64,000 nucleotides of DNA from Fodinibacter sp963833495 (GCA_963833495.1 CAWHYJ010000017.1:70030-134029), one strand, 5' to 3'. Numbered from the stretch's first letter, positions 17,340-25,472 are shown. Numbers and translations are program-made. The notes: generated by a model from the sequence alone, not told the origin.

Positions 17340-17825
17340 TCACGGGCCGGCGGCGGTGTCCATCTGCTGCGCGAGGTACTGCGGCAGCCCGATGCGCATC
17401 AGCGCCTCGATCTGGCTCTCGAACCAGTCGGCGTGCTGCTGCTCGTCGAGCGCCATCGCCTCGAACAGCGACGCCGTGGCGTGGTCGCCGACGTCGTGGC
17501 ACTCCTGCGCCGAGGCGTTGAACTCGGCGACGGCCGCGACCTCGCTCTCGAGGGCCAAGCGCAGCATCTCCTCGGCGTCCTCACCGACCCGGATGGCGTG
17601 CAGCCGCTGGATGTTGGGGTGCCCCTCGAACATCAGCACGCGCGAGATGAGGGCGTCGGCGTCGCGCATCTCGTCGATCGACAGGTCGTAGAACACCTTG
17701 CCCAGCCGGGTGAAGCCCCAGTTGTCGAGCATCCGCGCGTGCAGGAAGTACTGGTTGACGACGCTCAGCTCGAAGGTGAGCGCGTCGTTGAGGCGCTCGA
17801 CGATCCGGGGGTCAACTGGCTGCAT
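17340..17825 (-). CDS. bfr: Bacterioferritin
   Basis: A 161-residue four-helix-bundle iron-storage protein that would assemble into a 24-mer shell. The family N-terminus is clear (ELSVVNQYFLHARMLDNWG), as is the haem-ligand Met53 in IDEMRDAD. Ferroxidase-centre residues seen are Glu19, Glu52 and the late DEQQH pair. The His expected two residues after the haem Met (H54 in E. coli numbering) is Asp55 here. This could alter iron binding or oxidation. ATG 17825 lies inside the bfd gene (14-base overlap), so the two are translationally coupled and share the iron box at 18058. Confidence 0.92.
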   Translation of the reverse strand: MQPVDPRIVERLNDALTFELSVVNQYFLHARMLDNWGFTRLGKVFYDLSIDEMRDADALISRVLMFEGHPNIQRLHAIRVGEDAEEMLRLALESEVAAVAEFNASAQECHDVGDHATASLFEAMALDEQQHADWFESQIEALMRIGLPQYLAQQMDTAAGP

Positions 17826-18018
17826 GGCATGCCTCCGCGCTCTCGGGGACCTCAAGTGCCACATGCTCGCACACCAGTCGTCGCACCGAGAAGACGCAGG
17901 CTCCGCAGTCGCGACCCGCCCCGGTGGCCCGGCAGACCTCCGACAGGGTGCGGGCCCCGGCACCGACGGCAGCGGCGACGGCCTTGTCGTTGACGACGTG
18001 ACAGTGGCAGACGATCAC
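17812..18018 (-). CDS. bfd: Bacterioferritin-associated ferredoxin (Bfd-like [2Fe-2S])
   Basis: A 68-residue [2Fe-2S] protein. The four cluster cysteines have the Bfd spacing: CHC near the N-terminus and CGAC further on (VCHCHVVND ... GAGRDCGACVF). In characterised systems Bfd passes electrons to bacterioferritin to release stored iron. GTG 18018 is preferred because GAGAGGG lies six bases upstream; an earlier in-frame GTG at 18048 lacks a good site. The gene precedes and overlaps bfr, and the pair reads away from a near-perfect DtxR/IdeR-type box. Confidence 0.88.
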   Translation of the reverse strand: MIVCHCHVVNDKAVAAAVGAGARTLSEVCRATGAGRDCGACVFSVRRLVCEHVALEVPESAEACHAAS

Positions 18019-18057
18019 GGCATCCCTCTCGACTCGCAGCCCCGGCACCCGAGCGGT

Positions 18058-18076
18058 GTAGGTGAGGCTTACCTAA
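18058..18076 (-). promoter_or_regulatory. DtxR/IdeR-type iron box upstream of bfd-bfr
   Basis: The 19-mer GTAGGTGAGGCTTACCTAA matches the known consensus TTAGGTTAGGCTAACCTAA at 16 positions and keeps the dyad. It lies 40 bases upstream of the bfd start. In mycobacteria IdeR activates bfr genes when iron is plentiful; activation here is expected by analogy, but the -10/-35 position is not mapped. Confidence 0.75.
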
Positions 18077-18244
18077 CCAGATTGTCCCCGACCGGCTCAA
18101 CTCGGCGCCGCCCCCTTCCGCAGGGCGGAACGGCCCAGCACGGTCCGACCTGCGACGCAGAGGACACCCGAAGCTTCGACAAGGCTGAGACAACCAGGCC
18201 GGGCGGATGGCGGCTCCGGCCCCCTCTTCGTGGACACTGGCGAG

Positions 18245-19045
18245 ATGCGCGTCGCCGGAGCCCACGTCCTGCTCACCGGAGCCACCGGTGACATCGGGGC
18301 CCGACTCGCCACGCGCCTCGCCCGGGCGGGCGCCGACGTCACCTGCGTCGCCAGGGGCCGCGACGCCCTCGACACCCTCGCGGCCGAGGTCGGCGGGCGG
18401 GCCGTCGCGTGCGACCTCACCGACCGCGACGCCCTGCGCGCCCTGGTCGGGCGGGTCGAGGCGCGGCACCGCCCGGTCGACCTGCTCGTCAACAACGCCG
18501 CGGTCGAGACCACCGCCCACCTCGCCGACCTCAGCGCCGACGAGCTCGAGCAGGTCGTGGCCCTGAACCTGCTCGCCCCCGCCGAGCTGTGCCGCCAGGT
18601 GCTGCCCGGCATGCTCGCCCGCCGGCACGGCCACCTCGTCAACATCTCCTCGATGGCCGGCGTCGCCACTTTCCCGGGGCTGGCGGCCTACGGCGCCACC
18701 AAGGCCGGGCTCACCCACCTCACCTCCGGGCTGCGGGCCGACCTGCGCGGCGGCCCGGTCGGCACGCTCGCGGTCGAGCTGGGCCCGGTCAGCTCGCAGA
18801 TGATGGACCGCATCGGGGCGCACCAGCCGTCCGCCGCCGCCTTCGAGCGCGTGCTGCGGGCTCGCCTGCTCACCCTGCTCGACCCCGACCACGTGGCCCG
18901 GCGGGTCGTCACCGCGGTCGAGCAGGGCCGCCACCACCTGCGGATGCCGCGTCGCGCGGCACCGGTCGCGGCCCTCACCCACGCGCCGCGCGTGGTCGTG
19001 CGCGCGGTGCTCACCGGCATCCCCGGGCGCCCGGTGACGGCGTGA
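18245..19045 (+). CDS. Short-chain dehydrogenase/reductase
   Basis: A 266-residue NAD(P)-dependent oxidoreductase. Cofactor motif TGATGDIG is at residues 12-19, LVNNAAVET follows near 82, and the catalytic residues are Ser in NISSMAG and YGATK (Tyr-x-x-x-Lys). The C-terminal extension (HHLRMPRRAAPVAAL) is basic and hydrophobic, as in SDRs that act on lipids at the membrane. ATG 18245 is favoured over GTG 18230 because the short leader is not conserved in the family. The stop overlaps the start of the acyltransferase-like gene by four bases. Substrate unknown. Confidence 0.85.
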   Translation: MRVAGAHVLLTGATGDIGARLATRLARAGADVTCVARGRDALDTLAAEVGGRAVACDLTDRDALRALVGRVEARHRPVDLLVNNAAVETTAHLADLSADELEQVVALNLLAPAELCRQVLPGMLARRHGHLVNISSMAGVATFPGLAAYGATKAGLTHLTSGLRADLRGGPVGTLAVELGPVSSQMMDRIGAHQPSAAAFERVLRARLLTLLDPDHVARRVVTAVEQGRHHLRMPRRAAPVAALTHAPRVVVRAVLTGIPGRPVTA

Positions 19046-19842
19046 ACCGCCGCCGCACGCCCGTGCGCCGGCAGATCGCCGTCGCCACGTGGCGGCCCTC
19101 GCGCGACGGCCGGATCTATGCCCGGATGGAGGTCGACGTCACCGCCGCGCGCGCCTACCTGGAGCGGGTGCGGGCCGAGTCCGGGATGCGGGTGACGCTC
19201 ACCCACGTGGTCGGGGCCGCCCTGGGCCGGGCGCTGCGTGACGTGCCCGAGATCCGGGCGCGGGTGGTGTTCGGGCGGCTCGTTCCGCTCGAGGCGTGCG
19301 ACATCGGCTTCGCCGTCGACATCGGCAGCGGCTCCGACCTCGCCCCGGTCAAGGTGGCCGGGGTCGACCGGCTCAGCCCGGTGGAGGTGGCCCGTGCGGT
19401 CGAGGCCGGCGCAGCCCGCCTGCGCCGCGGCAACGACCACGCCTACCGGCGCACCTCACGCCTCGTGCGGCTGGTGCCGGCCTGGACGATGCGGCCGGTC
19501 ATGGCGGCGTCGAGCCTGGTGTCGGGGGGCCTGGGCCGCGGGCTGGTCGGGCAGCCCGGCTTCCCGCTGGGCACCGCCTTCGTGTCCAACGTCGGCACCC
19601 TCGGCCTCGACGAGGCCTTCCTCGCCCCGCTGCCCTTCGCCCGCACGCCCGTCTACCTCGCCGTCGGGGCGGTGCAGGACCGCGCCGTGGTGGTCGACGG
19701 CGCGGTGGTGGCGCGCCCGGTGCTGGTGCTCGTCGCCACCGCCGACCACCGGGTCGTCGACGGCGTGCACGCGGGGCGGATGGCGAGCGTGGTGCGCGAG
19801 CTGCTCACCCACCCCGAGCGGCTCGACCACCCGGTGGGCTGA
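19042..19842 (+). CDS. Stand-alone 2-oxoacid dehydrogenase-type acyltransferase domain
   Basis: A 266-residue protein equal to just the catalytic (E2, PF00198) domain of 2-oxoacid dehydrogenase complexes, related to chloramphenicol acetyltransferase. The active-site signature HRVVDG is near residue 235, and AFVSNVGTLGLDEAF and VTLTHVVGAALGRAL fit the fold. There is no lipoyl domain, no E3-binding domain, and no E1 or E3 gene nearby. It is translationally coupled (GTGA) to the SDR gene. A role as a free CoA-dependent acyltransferase acting on a product of the SDR is an inference; true complexes need a lipoyl domain in cis or trans. Confidence 0.8.
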   Translation: MNRRRTPVRRQIAVATWRPSRDGRIYARMEVDVTAARAYLERVRAESGMRVTLTHVVGAALGRALRDVPEIRARVVFGRLVPLEACDIGFAVDIGSGSDLAPVKVAGVDRLSPVEVARAVEAGAARLRRGNDHAYRRTSRLVRLVPAWTMRPVMAASSLVSGGLGRGLVGQPGFPLGTAFVSNVGTLGLDEAFLAPLPFARTPVYLAVGAVQDRAVVVDGAVVARPVLVLVATADHRVVDGVHAGRMASVVRELLTHPERLDHPVG

Positions 19843-19940
19843 CCGTCGGCCCCTGCGCCGCCCTCATAACAAAACCACAGGGAGCATGGACGTCGCTCCC
19901 AGCCGCCGGGCCGAGCGTGCCGGGTGGAGGTGCGAGCGCG

Positions 19941-21053
19941 ATGTCCCTCACCGGAGCAGGCCTGCTGTGGGCCCTGGGCCTGATCGGCCTGGCACTGTTC
20001 CTCGCCGTCGTGTCCGGGTGGCCCCGGCATGGACCGGTCCTGCTGCGGGCCGCCGGCCGGTCGCTCCCGCTGCTGGCGCTGAACGGCATCGTCGTGCTCA
20101 TGTGCCTCGCCGCGCTCAACGACCAGTACGTCTTCTACACCAGCTGGGGTGACCTCTTCGGGGCCGGCGGCACCCAGGCGCTGGCCCACCACGGCGGCAC
20201 GACCGCGGCGGCGCTGTCCAGCACGCGCCGGGTGTCGTCCGCAGGGCTGGCCGACCACCCGCTCGACCCCACCCTGCCGCAGCCGGGGCAGCGGATGCAG
20301 CACTACACGGTCCGTGACCCCGCGACGGGCGCCACGGTGCCGGTGCTCGTCTACCTGCCGGTCGGCTACGACCCCGCCGCGTCCCGGGCGTACCCCGTCA
20401 TCCTCGGCCTGCACGGGTGGCCGGGCGTTCCGCAGAGCTTCACTCGCGGGCGCTTCCTCGCCACCGCCGACGCACTCACCGCTACGCACCGGCTGGCGCC
20501 CGCGATCGTGGTGATCCCGCAGATCAACGACCCGCGCACCGTCGACACCGAGTGCGTCGACGGGCCGTCGGGCGACCCGCGCACCGACACCTGGCTCGCC
20601 AGGGTGGTGCCCCGGTGGGCTGCCGAGCACCTGCACGTGCAGACCCAGCGCACGTCGTGGACCACGCTCGGCTACTCCTACGGGGGATGGTGCGCCGCGT
20701 CCGTCGCGATGCGGCACCCGGAGGTGTTCGGGGGAGCCGTCGTCTTCGAGGGGTACTTCGAGCCCGACTTCCTCGCCGGCTACGACCCGCTGGGCCCGGC
20801 GCAGCTCAGGGGCTACGACCTGGTGCACCTCGCCGGCCACCGGCCCCCACCCATTGCGATGTGGGTCTTCGCGTCGCGGCAGGACAGCCTCGCCTACCCG
20901 ACCACCGCCAGGTTCCTGGCCGCGGCCCGGTCGCCGCTCAGCGTCAGCGCGACGATCGTGCCGGTCGGCGGCCACCGCACGGCGATCTACTCGCCGTACG
21001 TGCGGCCCGCCCTGACATGGCTCGCGACGACACTGCCCGGGTTCAGGCCCTGA
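19941..21053 (+). CDS. Membrane-anchored alpha/beta-hydrolase esterase (Ag85/Fes-like fold)
   Basis: A 370-residue protein. Two or three N-terminal membrane helices span about residues 5-25, 40-58 and possibly the next segment, followed by an extracytoplasmic esterase domain. That domain shows VILGLHGWPGVPQ (oxyanion region), GYSYGGW with the nucleophile Ser, and VGGHRTAIY with the likely catalytic His. The combination of helices and a putative-esterase domain (PF00756) is typical of actinobacterial antigen-85-like hydrolases. GGAGG lies before ATG 19941. The next gene begins two bases after its stop and also encodes an exported hydrolase, so they probably act together on a surface or extracellular ester (inference). 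Confidence 0.82.
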   Translation: MSLTGAGLLWALGLIGLALFLAVVSGWPRHGPVLLRAAGRSLPLLALNGIVVLMCLAALNDQYVFYTSWGDLFGAGGTQALAHHGGTTAAALSSTRRVSSAGLADHPLDPTLPQPGQRMQHYTVRDPATGATVPVLVYLPVGYDPAASRAYPVILGLHGWPGVPQSFTRGRFLATADALTATHRLAPAIVVIPQINDPRTVDTECVDGPSGDPRTDTWLARVVPRWAAEHLHVQTQRTSWTTLGYSYGGWCAASVAMRHPEVFGGAVVFEGYFEPDFLAGYDPLGPAQLRGYDLVHLAGHRPPPIAMWVFASRQDSLAYPTTARFLAAARSPLSVSATIVPVGGHRTAIYSPYVRPALTWLATTLPGFRP

Positions 21054-21054
21054 C

Positions 21055-21939
21055 GTGCGCGGCCGGCGCAGGCGCGTCCTCGTCGTCCTGGCGGCACTTC
21101 TCGTGCTGGGAGCGTTCGTCGCTGTGGGTGTCACCGTGGATGCCGTGTACGCACCCGGCCGGGTGGGTGGAAGCCCCGCCGGGCCTAGGGCCGAGCACCC
21201 CACGACCCCCCTGCCCGGCGCCGCCGCGACCTCGGTGACCCGGCCGCCGCTGCGCGTGGTGGGGCTGGGCGACTCGGTGCCGGCGGCCGACACGTGCGGC
21301 TGTGCCGGCTTCCTCGAGCAGCTGGTGCCCGATCTGCACGCCGCCACGGGGCGCGCCGTGGCGCTGCGCAACGACGCCACGAGCGGCTGGACCACGCAGG
21401 ACGTGCTCGACGACCTCGCGCGTGGACACACGCATGCCGACCTCGTCGCGGGGGCAGACCTCGTCGTCGTCGAGATCGGCGCCAACGACTTCGACCTCTC
21501 GCGGTTGAACGACGCGTCCTGCGCGCCGGCCGGCACCTCACCGTGCTTCCGCGCCACGCTCGCGGCGCTGCGGTCGGGCCTCACGAGCGTCGTCGACCGC
21601 GTCCAGGCCCTGTCACCGGGCGCCCGGGTGGCCCTGCTCGGGTACTGGAACGTCGGGGTCGACGGCTCGGTGGGGCGCTCGCTCGGCTCGACCTACGTCG
21701 CCGGCAGCGACGTGCTCACCCGGGCCGTCAACCAGGTGGTCCTCGGCGTCGCCAAGGACACCGGCGCGACCTACGTGGACGCCTACACCCCGCTGAAGGG
21801 TGCCAGTGGGCACCGGGACCCGACTGAGGACCTCCTCGATGACGGCGACCACCCGAACGCCTCGGGCCACGCCCGGCTCGCTGACGCCGTGCTCGACGCT
21901 CTCCAGGCCAGTGGGGCAGTGGCCGGGTGGAAGGGGTGA
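21055..21939 (+). CDS. Secreted or anchored SGNH/GDSL hydrolase
   Basis: A 294-residue exported esterase or lipase-type protein. It opens with a basic stretch (RGRRRRVLVVLAALLVLG) and one hydrophobic helix, serving as signal peptide or anchor. SGNH blocks follow: block I GLGDSVPAADTCGC with the nucleophile Ser, block III GANDFDLS with the Asn, and block V DDGDHPNASGH with the Asp-His pair. A Cys pair in DTCGCAG and others (DASC, SPC) suggest disulfides. GTG 21055 immediately follows the esterase stop. It probably removes acyl groups from an extracellular lipid or polysaccharide. Confidence 0.85.
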   Translation: MRGRRRRVLVVLAALLVLGAFVAVGVTVDAVYAPGRVGGSPAGPRAEHPTTPLPGAAATSVTRPPLRVVGLGDSVPAADTCGCAGFLEQLVPDLHAATGRAVALRNDATSGWTTQDVLDDLARGHTHADLVAGADLVVVEIGANDFDLSRLNDASCAPAGTSPCFRATLAALRSGLTSVVDRVQALSPGARVALLGYWNVGVDGSVGRSLGSTYVAGSDVLTRAVNQVVLGVAKDTGATYVDAYTPLKGASGHRDPTEDLLDDGDHPNASGHARLADAVLDALQASGAVAGWKG

Positions 21940-21961
21940 GCGGCTCGAACGACGCCCCGGC

Positions 21962-23500
21962 TCAGGCGACCGGCCGCACCGGTGCTGGGTAGGGCGTCAG
22001 CAGCTGGTCGACCGGGGCGTGGTCGTCGGTGAGCACCATCGCGCCACCGACCCAGGCGTCGAGGTCGGCGCCGTCGAGCACCCCCCAGGTGAGGCCGCGC
22101 TCGGTGAGGGCGGCCCGCAGGGCCGCGACGTCGAGCGGCTCGTCCGAGCCGAGCGCCACGATGTTGCCGCCCGCCGTGGCTCCGCGCTCGAGGGTGGCCG
22201 GGTCGGCCGCGACCGCCACGTGGGGGAAGACCTCCCGCATCGTCGCCAGCTCGGCCCGGGCGAAGTCGAGCGGTGCGAAGTCGATCAGGTTGGCGGCGTA
22301 GACCCCCTGGGCGCCGAGCACCCGGCGCACCTCCGCCAGGGACTCCCTCGTGGTGAGGTGCCACGGCACGCTGACCCCACCGAACGCGTCGCCCACCACC
22401 AGGTCGCGCGAGTCCGTCGCCAGCCGGCGCAGGCCGAGCCGGGCGTCCTCGACGCGCACCTCGAGCTGCGGCCCGGTCACCAGACCCAGCTGCGCGGCAT
22501 CCAGCTCGACGACGCCGGGGTCGATTTCGGAGACCACGCTGGTCGTGCCCGGCCGGACGGCCGCCAGGTAGCGCGGCAGGGTCAGTCCGCCACCGCCCAG
22601 GTGGTACGCCGACAGGCTCCGACCCGCGGGAAAGGCGGTGTCGGAGACCGCCGCCATGGCCTGCACGTACTCGAACTCGAGGTGCGTGGGGTCGGTGAGG
22701 TCGACATAGGAGTGCCGGAGCCCGTCGAGCACCAGCACCCGCCCGGTGGCCCGCTGCGGGTCTGCCAGCACCCGCGCGCAGTGGTAGACGGTCTCGGCGT
22801 CGCACCGCCCCGGCCCGAAGGCCGCCCCGAGGGCACCCGGCACCAGCAGGACCACTGCGAGAGAGGCGGCCCGGGCTCCGCGCACCCGCACCTCGACGGC
22901 CACCGCCGCCGCGACGAGCAGGACGCCGAGGCCGACGAGCACCGAGCTCACCGGGATGGCCGCGATGAAGACGTACCCGGTGAGCACGGTGCCCACGATC
23001 GCTCCCACGGTGCCCAACCCGGAGAGCCGGCCGACCACCGTGCCGGTCTCGGCCAGGTCGGTGAGCTGCAGCTTGGTCACCATCGGCGGCACGGCCGACA
23101 GCAGGGCGCCCGGCACGAGGATGGCGACCATCGCCATGAGCAGGGCGCCGCTCGCCCCGGCCGTCTCACCAGCGCCGCGCACGAGGAACGGCATCAGCGC
23201 GACCGCCACCCCCGCGCCACCGAGCAGTGGGCCGAGCGCACGCCGGGGCGGCATCCGGTCGGCGGCCTGACCGCCGGCCCACGCGCCCAAGGCGATCGCG
23301 GCCAGGGCCATGCCGATCACCAGCGTGCTCGTCTCGAGGGTGAGTCCCAGGTAGGGAGCCAGCAGCCGCAGGGCGGTGAGCTCGACCACGAGCACCGCCG
23401 CACTTGCGCCGAAGACGAGGGCGCCCGCCGCCACCGGGCCCAGGCCGGTCGGGGCGGCGGTCGTCGGTGCGGCGGCGCTCGCGTCGTCGGAGGTGTTCAC
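21962..23500 (-). CDS. Membrane protein with spermidine-synthase-like domain (copy 1)
   Basis: A 512-residue fusion. The N-terminal part has about seven or eight membrane helices (residues 20-235) of the MFS-like type, followed by a cytosolic Rossmann domain resembling spermidine synthase: YHLGGGGLTLPRYLAA (nucleotide site) and VVSEIDPGVVELDA (the acidic turn), then DLVVGDAFGG. The polyamine-binding residues of true spermidine synthases are not obvious and no polyamine genes flank it, so catalytic substrate is uncertain. A second protein of similar plan lies at 53214-55199. It is convergent with the SGNH hydrolase gene. Confidence 0.82.
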   Translation of the reverse strand: MNTSDDASAAAPTTAAPTGLGPVAAGALVFGASAAVLVVELTALRLLAPYLGLTLETSTLVIGMALAAIALGAWAGGQAADRMPPRRALGPLLGGAGVAVALMPFLVRGAGETAGASGALLMAMVAILVPGALLSAVPPMVTKLQLTDLAETGTVVGRLSGLGTVGAIVGTVLTGYVFIAAIPVSSVLVGLGVLLVAAAVAVEVRVRGARAASLAVVLLVPGALGAAFGPGRCDAETVYHCARVLADPQRATGRVLVLDGLRHSYVDLTDPTHLEFEYVQAMAAVSDTAFPAGRSLSAYHLGGGGLTLPRYLAAVRPGTTSVVSEIDPGVVELDAAQLGLVTGPQLEVRVEDARLGLRRLATDSRDLVVGDAFGGVSVPWHLTTRESLAEVRRVLGAQGVYAANLIDFAPLDFARAELATMREVFPHVAVAADPATLERGATAGGNIVALGSDEPLDVAALRAALTERGLTWGVLDGADLDAWVGGAMVLTDDHAPVDQLLTPYPAPVRPVA

Positions 23501-23578
23501 CCGGTCATCCTCAGGGATGCCGGGTGCCGGCGGCGAGATCCGGTCGCCGCACCCTCGACACGGCCCAACGGATCGCGC

Positions 23579-24766
23579 TCAGCGGGTGGGGGTGAGCCCG
23601 GCCCCCAGCCGGTGGGCCGTGAAGCCGTCGGTCGAGCGGGCCGCGACGCCGGAGCGGAAGACCAGGCTCAGCATGGTCTCCAGCGGCACCCGCCCGAGGC
23701 GGCCGGGGATCTTGGCGCTGCTGCTGCGGGCGCCGGCCTTGACGATCGCCTCGACCCGGTCGCGCCGGGCCGCCTCGTAGGCGGCGAGCCCGTCGGTGCC
23801 GTGCGCCGCGACCGATCGGGCGAGCACCACGGCATCCTCGAGCGCCATCGCGGCGCCCTGGCCGCTGCTCGGCGACGGGGCGTGCGCGGCGTCGCCGACG
23901 AGCACCGTGCGCCCGCGCCACCAGGTCGGCACGTGCGGCAGGTCGAAGGTGCTGTCGCCGGCGAGCTCGAGCCGCCCCGCCCCCACCAGCGCGGATGCCG
24001 GCCCCGCGTCGTCGGCGACCAGCTCCGCCAACCAGCCCAGCCACTGCTCCTGCGTGGTCGCCGCCCGCTCCTCGCGACCGATCTCCGGGCGGGGGACGTT
24101 GGCGAACCACACGACGTCGCCGGTGGGCAGCGGGTGCGCGCCGAAGAACGACCGACGGCCGAAGACGAAGTGCCAGGCCTGCGGCGTGAGGTCGTCGCCG
24201 AGCAGGGTGCCGCTGGTGATCCCGCCGAAGTTGGTGAGCCCCACGTACCTCGCGTCGGGTGCCGCGGGGTCGATGCTGCGGCGCACCGGTGAGCGCACCC
24301 CGTCGGCAGCGACCAGGAGGTCCCCGGTGACCACGGACCCGTCCGTGAGCACGGCGCGCACGCCGTCGGCGTCGTCGTGCACCGAGGCCACCTCGGCACC
24401 CAGCCGTACGTCCGCGCCGACGTGGCGGGCGGCATCCCCGAGCAGCACGGCGAGCGCAGACCTCTTCAGGGTGAGCGCGACCGTGCCGTCGTCGAGCGGT
24501 ACGCCGAGCGAGACGTCGCCGAGGTGGCGGCCGGTGGCGCCGTACATCCGGTTGGCCCGGCTCGGGTGGCCGATCTCGCGGACCTCGTCGAGCACCCCCA
24601 GCACCGCGAGGGCGTCGAGGCCGTTGGGGGCCACCGTCACCCACGAGCCCTCGTCGGGGTCGGCGACCGGGCGGCGTTCGAGCACGGTCGCGTCGAGGCC
24701 GAGGCGGCTGGCGGCGAGAGCGACGGCCGGACCGGCTACGCCTCCGCCGACGACGAGTAGTCTCAT
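23579..24766 (-). CDS. FAD-dependent monooxygenase (group A, PHBH fold)
   Basis: A 395-residue flavoprotein. The dinucleotide-binding N-terminus is LLVVGGGVAGPAVALAA, the middle motif is LLVAADGVRSPVRR (DG motif), and VLVGDAAHAPSPSSGQGA binds the FAD ribose. Such enzymes hydroxylate aromatics or tetracyclines using NAD(P)H and oxygen. ATG 24766 is preceded by AGAAGGAC; longer frames upstream would cross the divergent MarR promoter. The divergent MarR gene, 54 bases away with two palindromes between, indicates substrate-responsive control. It could serve drug inactivation or aromatic hydroxylation; the sequence does not decide. Confidence 0.88.
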   Translation of the reverse strand: MRLLVVGGGVAGPAVALAASRLGLDATVLERRPVADPDEGSWVTVAPNGLDALAVLGVLDEVREIGHPSRANRMYGATGRHLGDVSLGVPLDDGTVALTLKRSALAVLLGDAARHVGADVRLGAEVASVHDDADGVRAVLTDGSVVTGDLLVAADGVRSPVRRSIDPAAPDARYVGLTNFGGITSGTLLGDDLTPQAWHFVFGRRSFFGAHPLPTGDVVWFANVPRPEIGREERAATTQEQWLGWLAELVADDAGPASALVGAGRLELAGDSTFDLPHVPTWWRGRTVLVGDAAHAPSPSSGQGAAMALEDAVVLARSVAAHGTDGLAAYEAARRDRVEAIVKAGARSSSAKIPGRLGRVPLETMLSLVFRSGVAARSTDGFTAHRLGAGLTPTR

Positions 24767-24780
24767 GACGAGTCCTTCTG

Positions 24781-24809
24781 TACGAGGTTCGTATATTTCG
24801 ATTTTCGAA
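24781..24809. promoter_or_regulatory. Two palindromes in the divergent monooxygenase/MarR promoter
   Basis: TACGA-GGT-TCGTA at 24781-24793 and TTCGA-TTT-TCGAA at 24797-24809 are both perfect inverted repeats with three-base spacers, side by side in an AT-rich 54-base gap between divergent starts. They are natural candidates for binding by the adjacent MarR protein, which would repress both genes (inference). Confidence 0.6.
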
Positions 24810-24820
24810 GGGTATGCCCA

Positions 24821-25276
24821 GTGGTGACGCGTCGTCAACTCGTGGCCGAGCTCGGCGGCGCCATGCAGCGCTACCAGCGCAGCGTGCAGGCCTACGACGA
24901 CGCGGTCGGGCGCGCCCTGGGTCTCGGGCCGGCCGACCTGCGCTGCCTCGACTGGCTGGTCGACGGGCCGAAGACCGCCGGCGCGCTCGCCACCGCTACC
25001 GGGCTGCGGCCGGCCGCCACCACGGCGCTCATCGACCGGCTCGAGGCCAAGGGTCTGGTCGAGCGGGTGCGCGACGACGCGGACCGGCGCCGGGTGCTCG
25101 TGCAGATGACCGCGCTGGGCATGCGCTCGACCTACGCGATGTACGCCCCGCTGGTCGACGAGGGGCAGGGGCTCTTCGCCAAGCACACCGTGGCGGAGCT
25201 GGCCGCGATGCTCGACCTGCTCGAGGCGATGCGCGAGATGACCGACCGGCACCGGGAAGGCATCACCGGCGGGTGA
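24821..25276 (+). CDS. MarR family transcriptional regulator
   Basis: A 151-residue winged-helix regulator. The DNA-binding region spans about residues 45-100: KTAGALATATGLRPAATTAL (recognition helix) and RVRDDADRRRVLVQMT (wing with the conserved D-x-R-x-x-x-V). Long dimerisation helices flank it on both sides. GTG 24821 follows GAAGGG by eight bases. It is divergent from the FAD monooxygenase gene. MarR proteins usually release DNA on binding a phenolic or drug-like ligand, which fits control of the monooxygenase. Confidence 0.9.
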   Translation: MVTRRQLVAELGGAMQRYQRSVQAYDDAVGRALGLGPADLRCLDWLVDGPKTAGALATATGLRPAATTALIDRLEAKGLVERVRDDADRRRVLVQMTALGMRSTYAMYAPLVDEGQGLFAKHTVAELAAMLDLLEAMREMTDRHREGITGG

Positions 25277-25291
25277 CCCGGCATGTTGCGG

Positions 25292-25340
25292 ATGCCGGGC
25301 CGTCGGCGTATGCCGGGCCGTCAGCGTATGCCGGGCTGGC
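25292..25340 (+). repeat. 18-bp tandem repeat, about 2.7 copies
   Basis: Units at 25292-25309 and 25310-25327 (ATGCCGGGCCGTCGGCGT, one difference) plus a partial third unit to 25340. They lie just after the MarR stop and contain the over-represented ATGCCGG core. No coding role is evident. The 360-base stretch 25277-25636 otherwise holds only a possible 34-codon frame and a terminator. Confidence 0.6.
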
Positions 25341-25367
25341 GCGCTCGTCGGTGCAGGTCGCGCTCAC

Positions 25368-25472
25368 CTACCGCGGGCCGACCAGGCCGCCCGCACACAG
25401 CAGCGTCGTGACGACGCGCAGGAGCAGCCACACCACCGGCGGCCGCCCGCCGAGTGGCGCATCGGTCGTCAT
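25368..25472 (-). CDS. Possible 34-residue membrane peptide
   Basis: A short frame beginning MTTDAPLGGRPP, followed by one hydrophobic stretch (VVWLLLRVVTTLLCAGGLVG) and ending PR. A weak GGGGAA lies about eight bases before ATG 25472. The single amphipathic helix with interspersed Arg resembles small membrane peptides, but chance hydrophobic frames are common in GC-rich DNA. It is included because the surrounding 360 bases lack any other gene. Confidence 0.3.
   Translation of the reverse strand: MTTDAPLGGRPPVVWLLLRVVTTLLCAGGLVGPR

Noticed and set aside
25292..25340. Tandem repeat as a possible CRISPR start
   Set aside because: Units are directly adjacent without spacers, only about 2.7 copies are present, and there are no cas genes.
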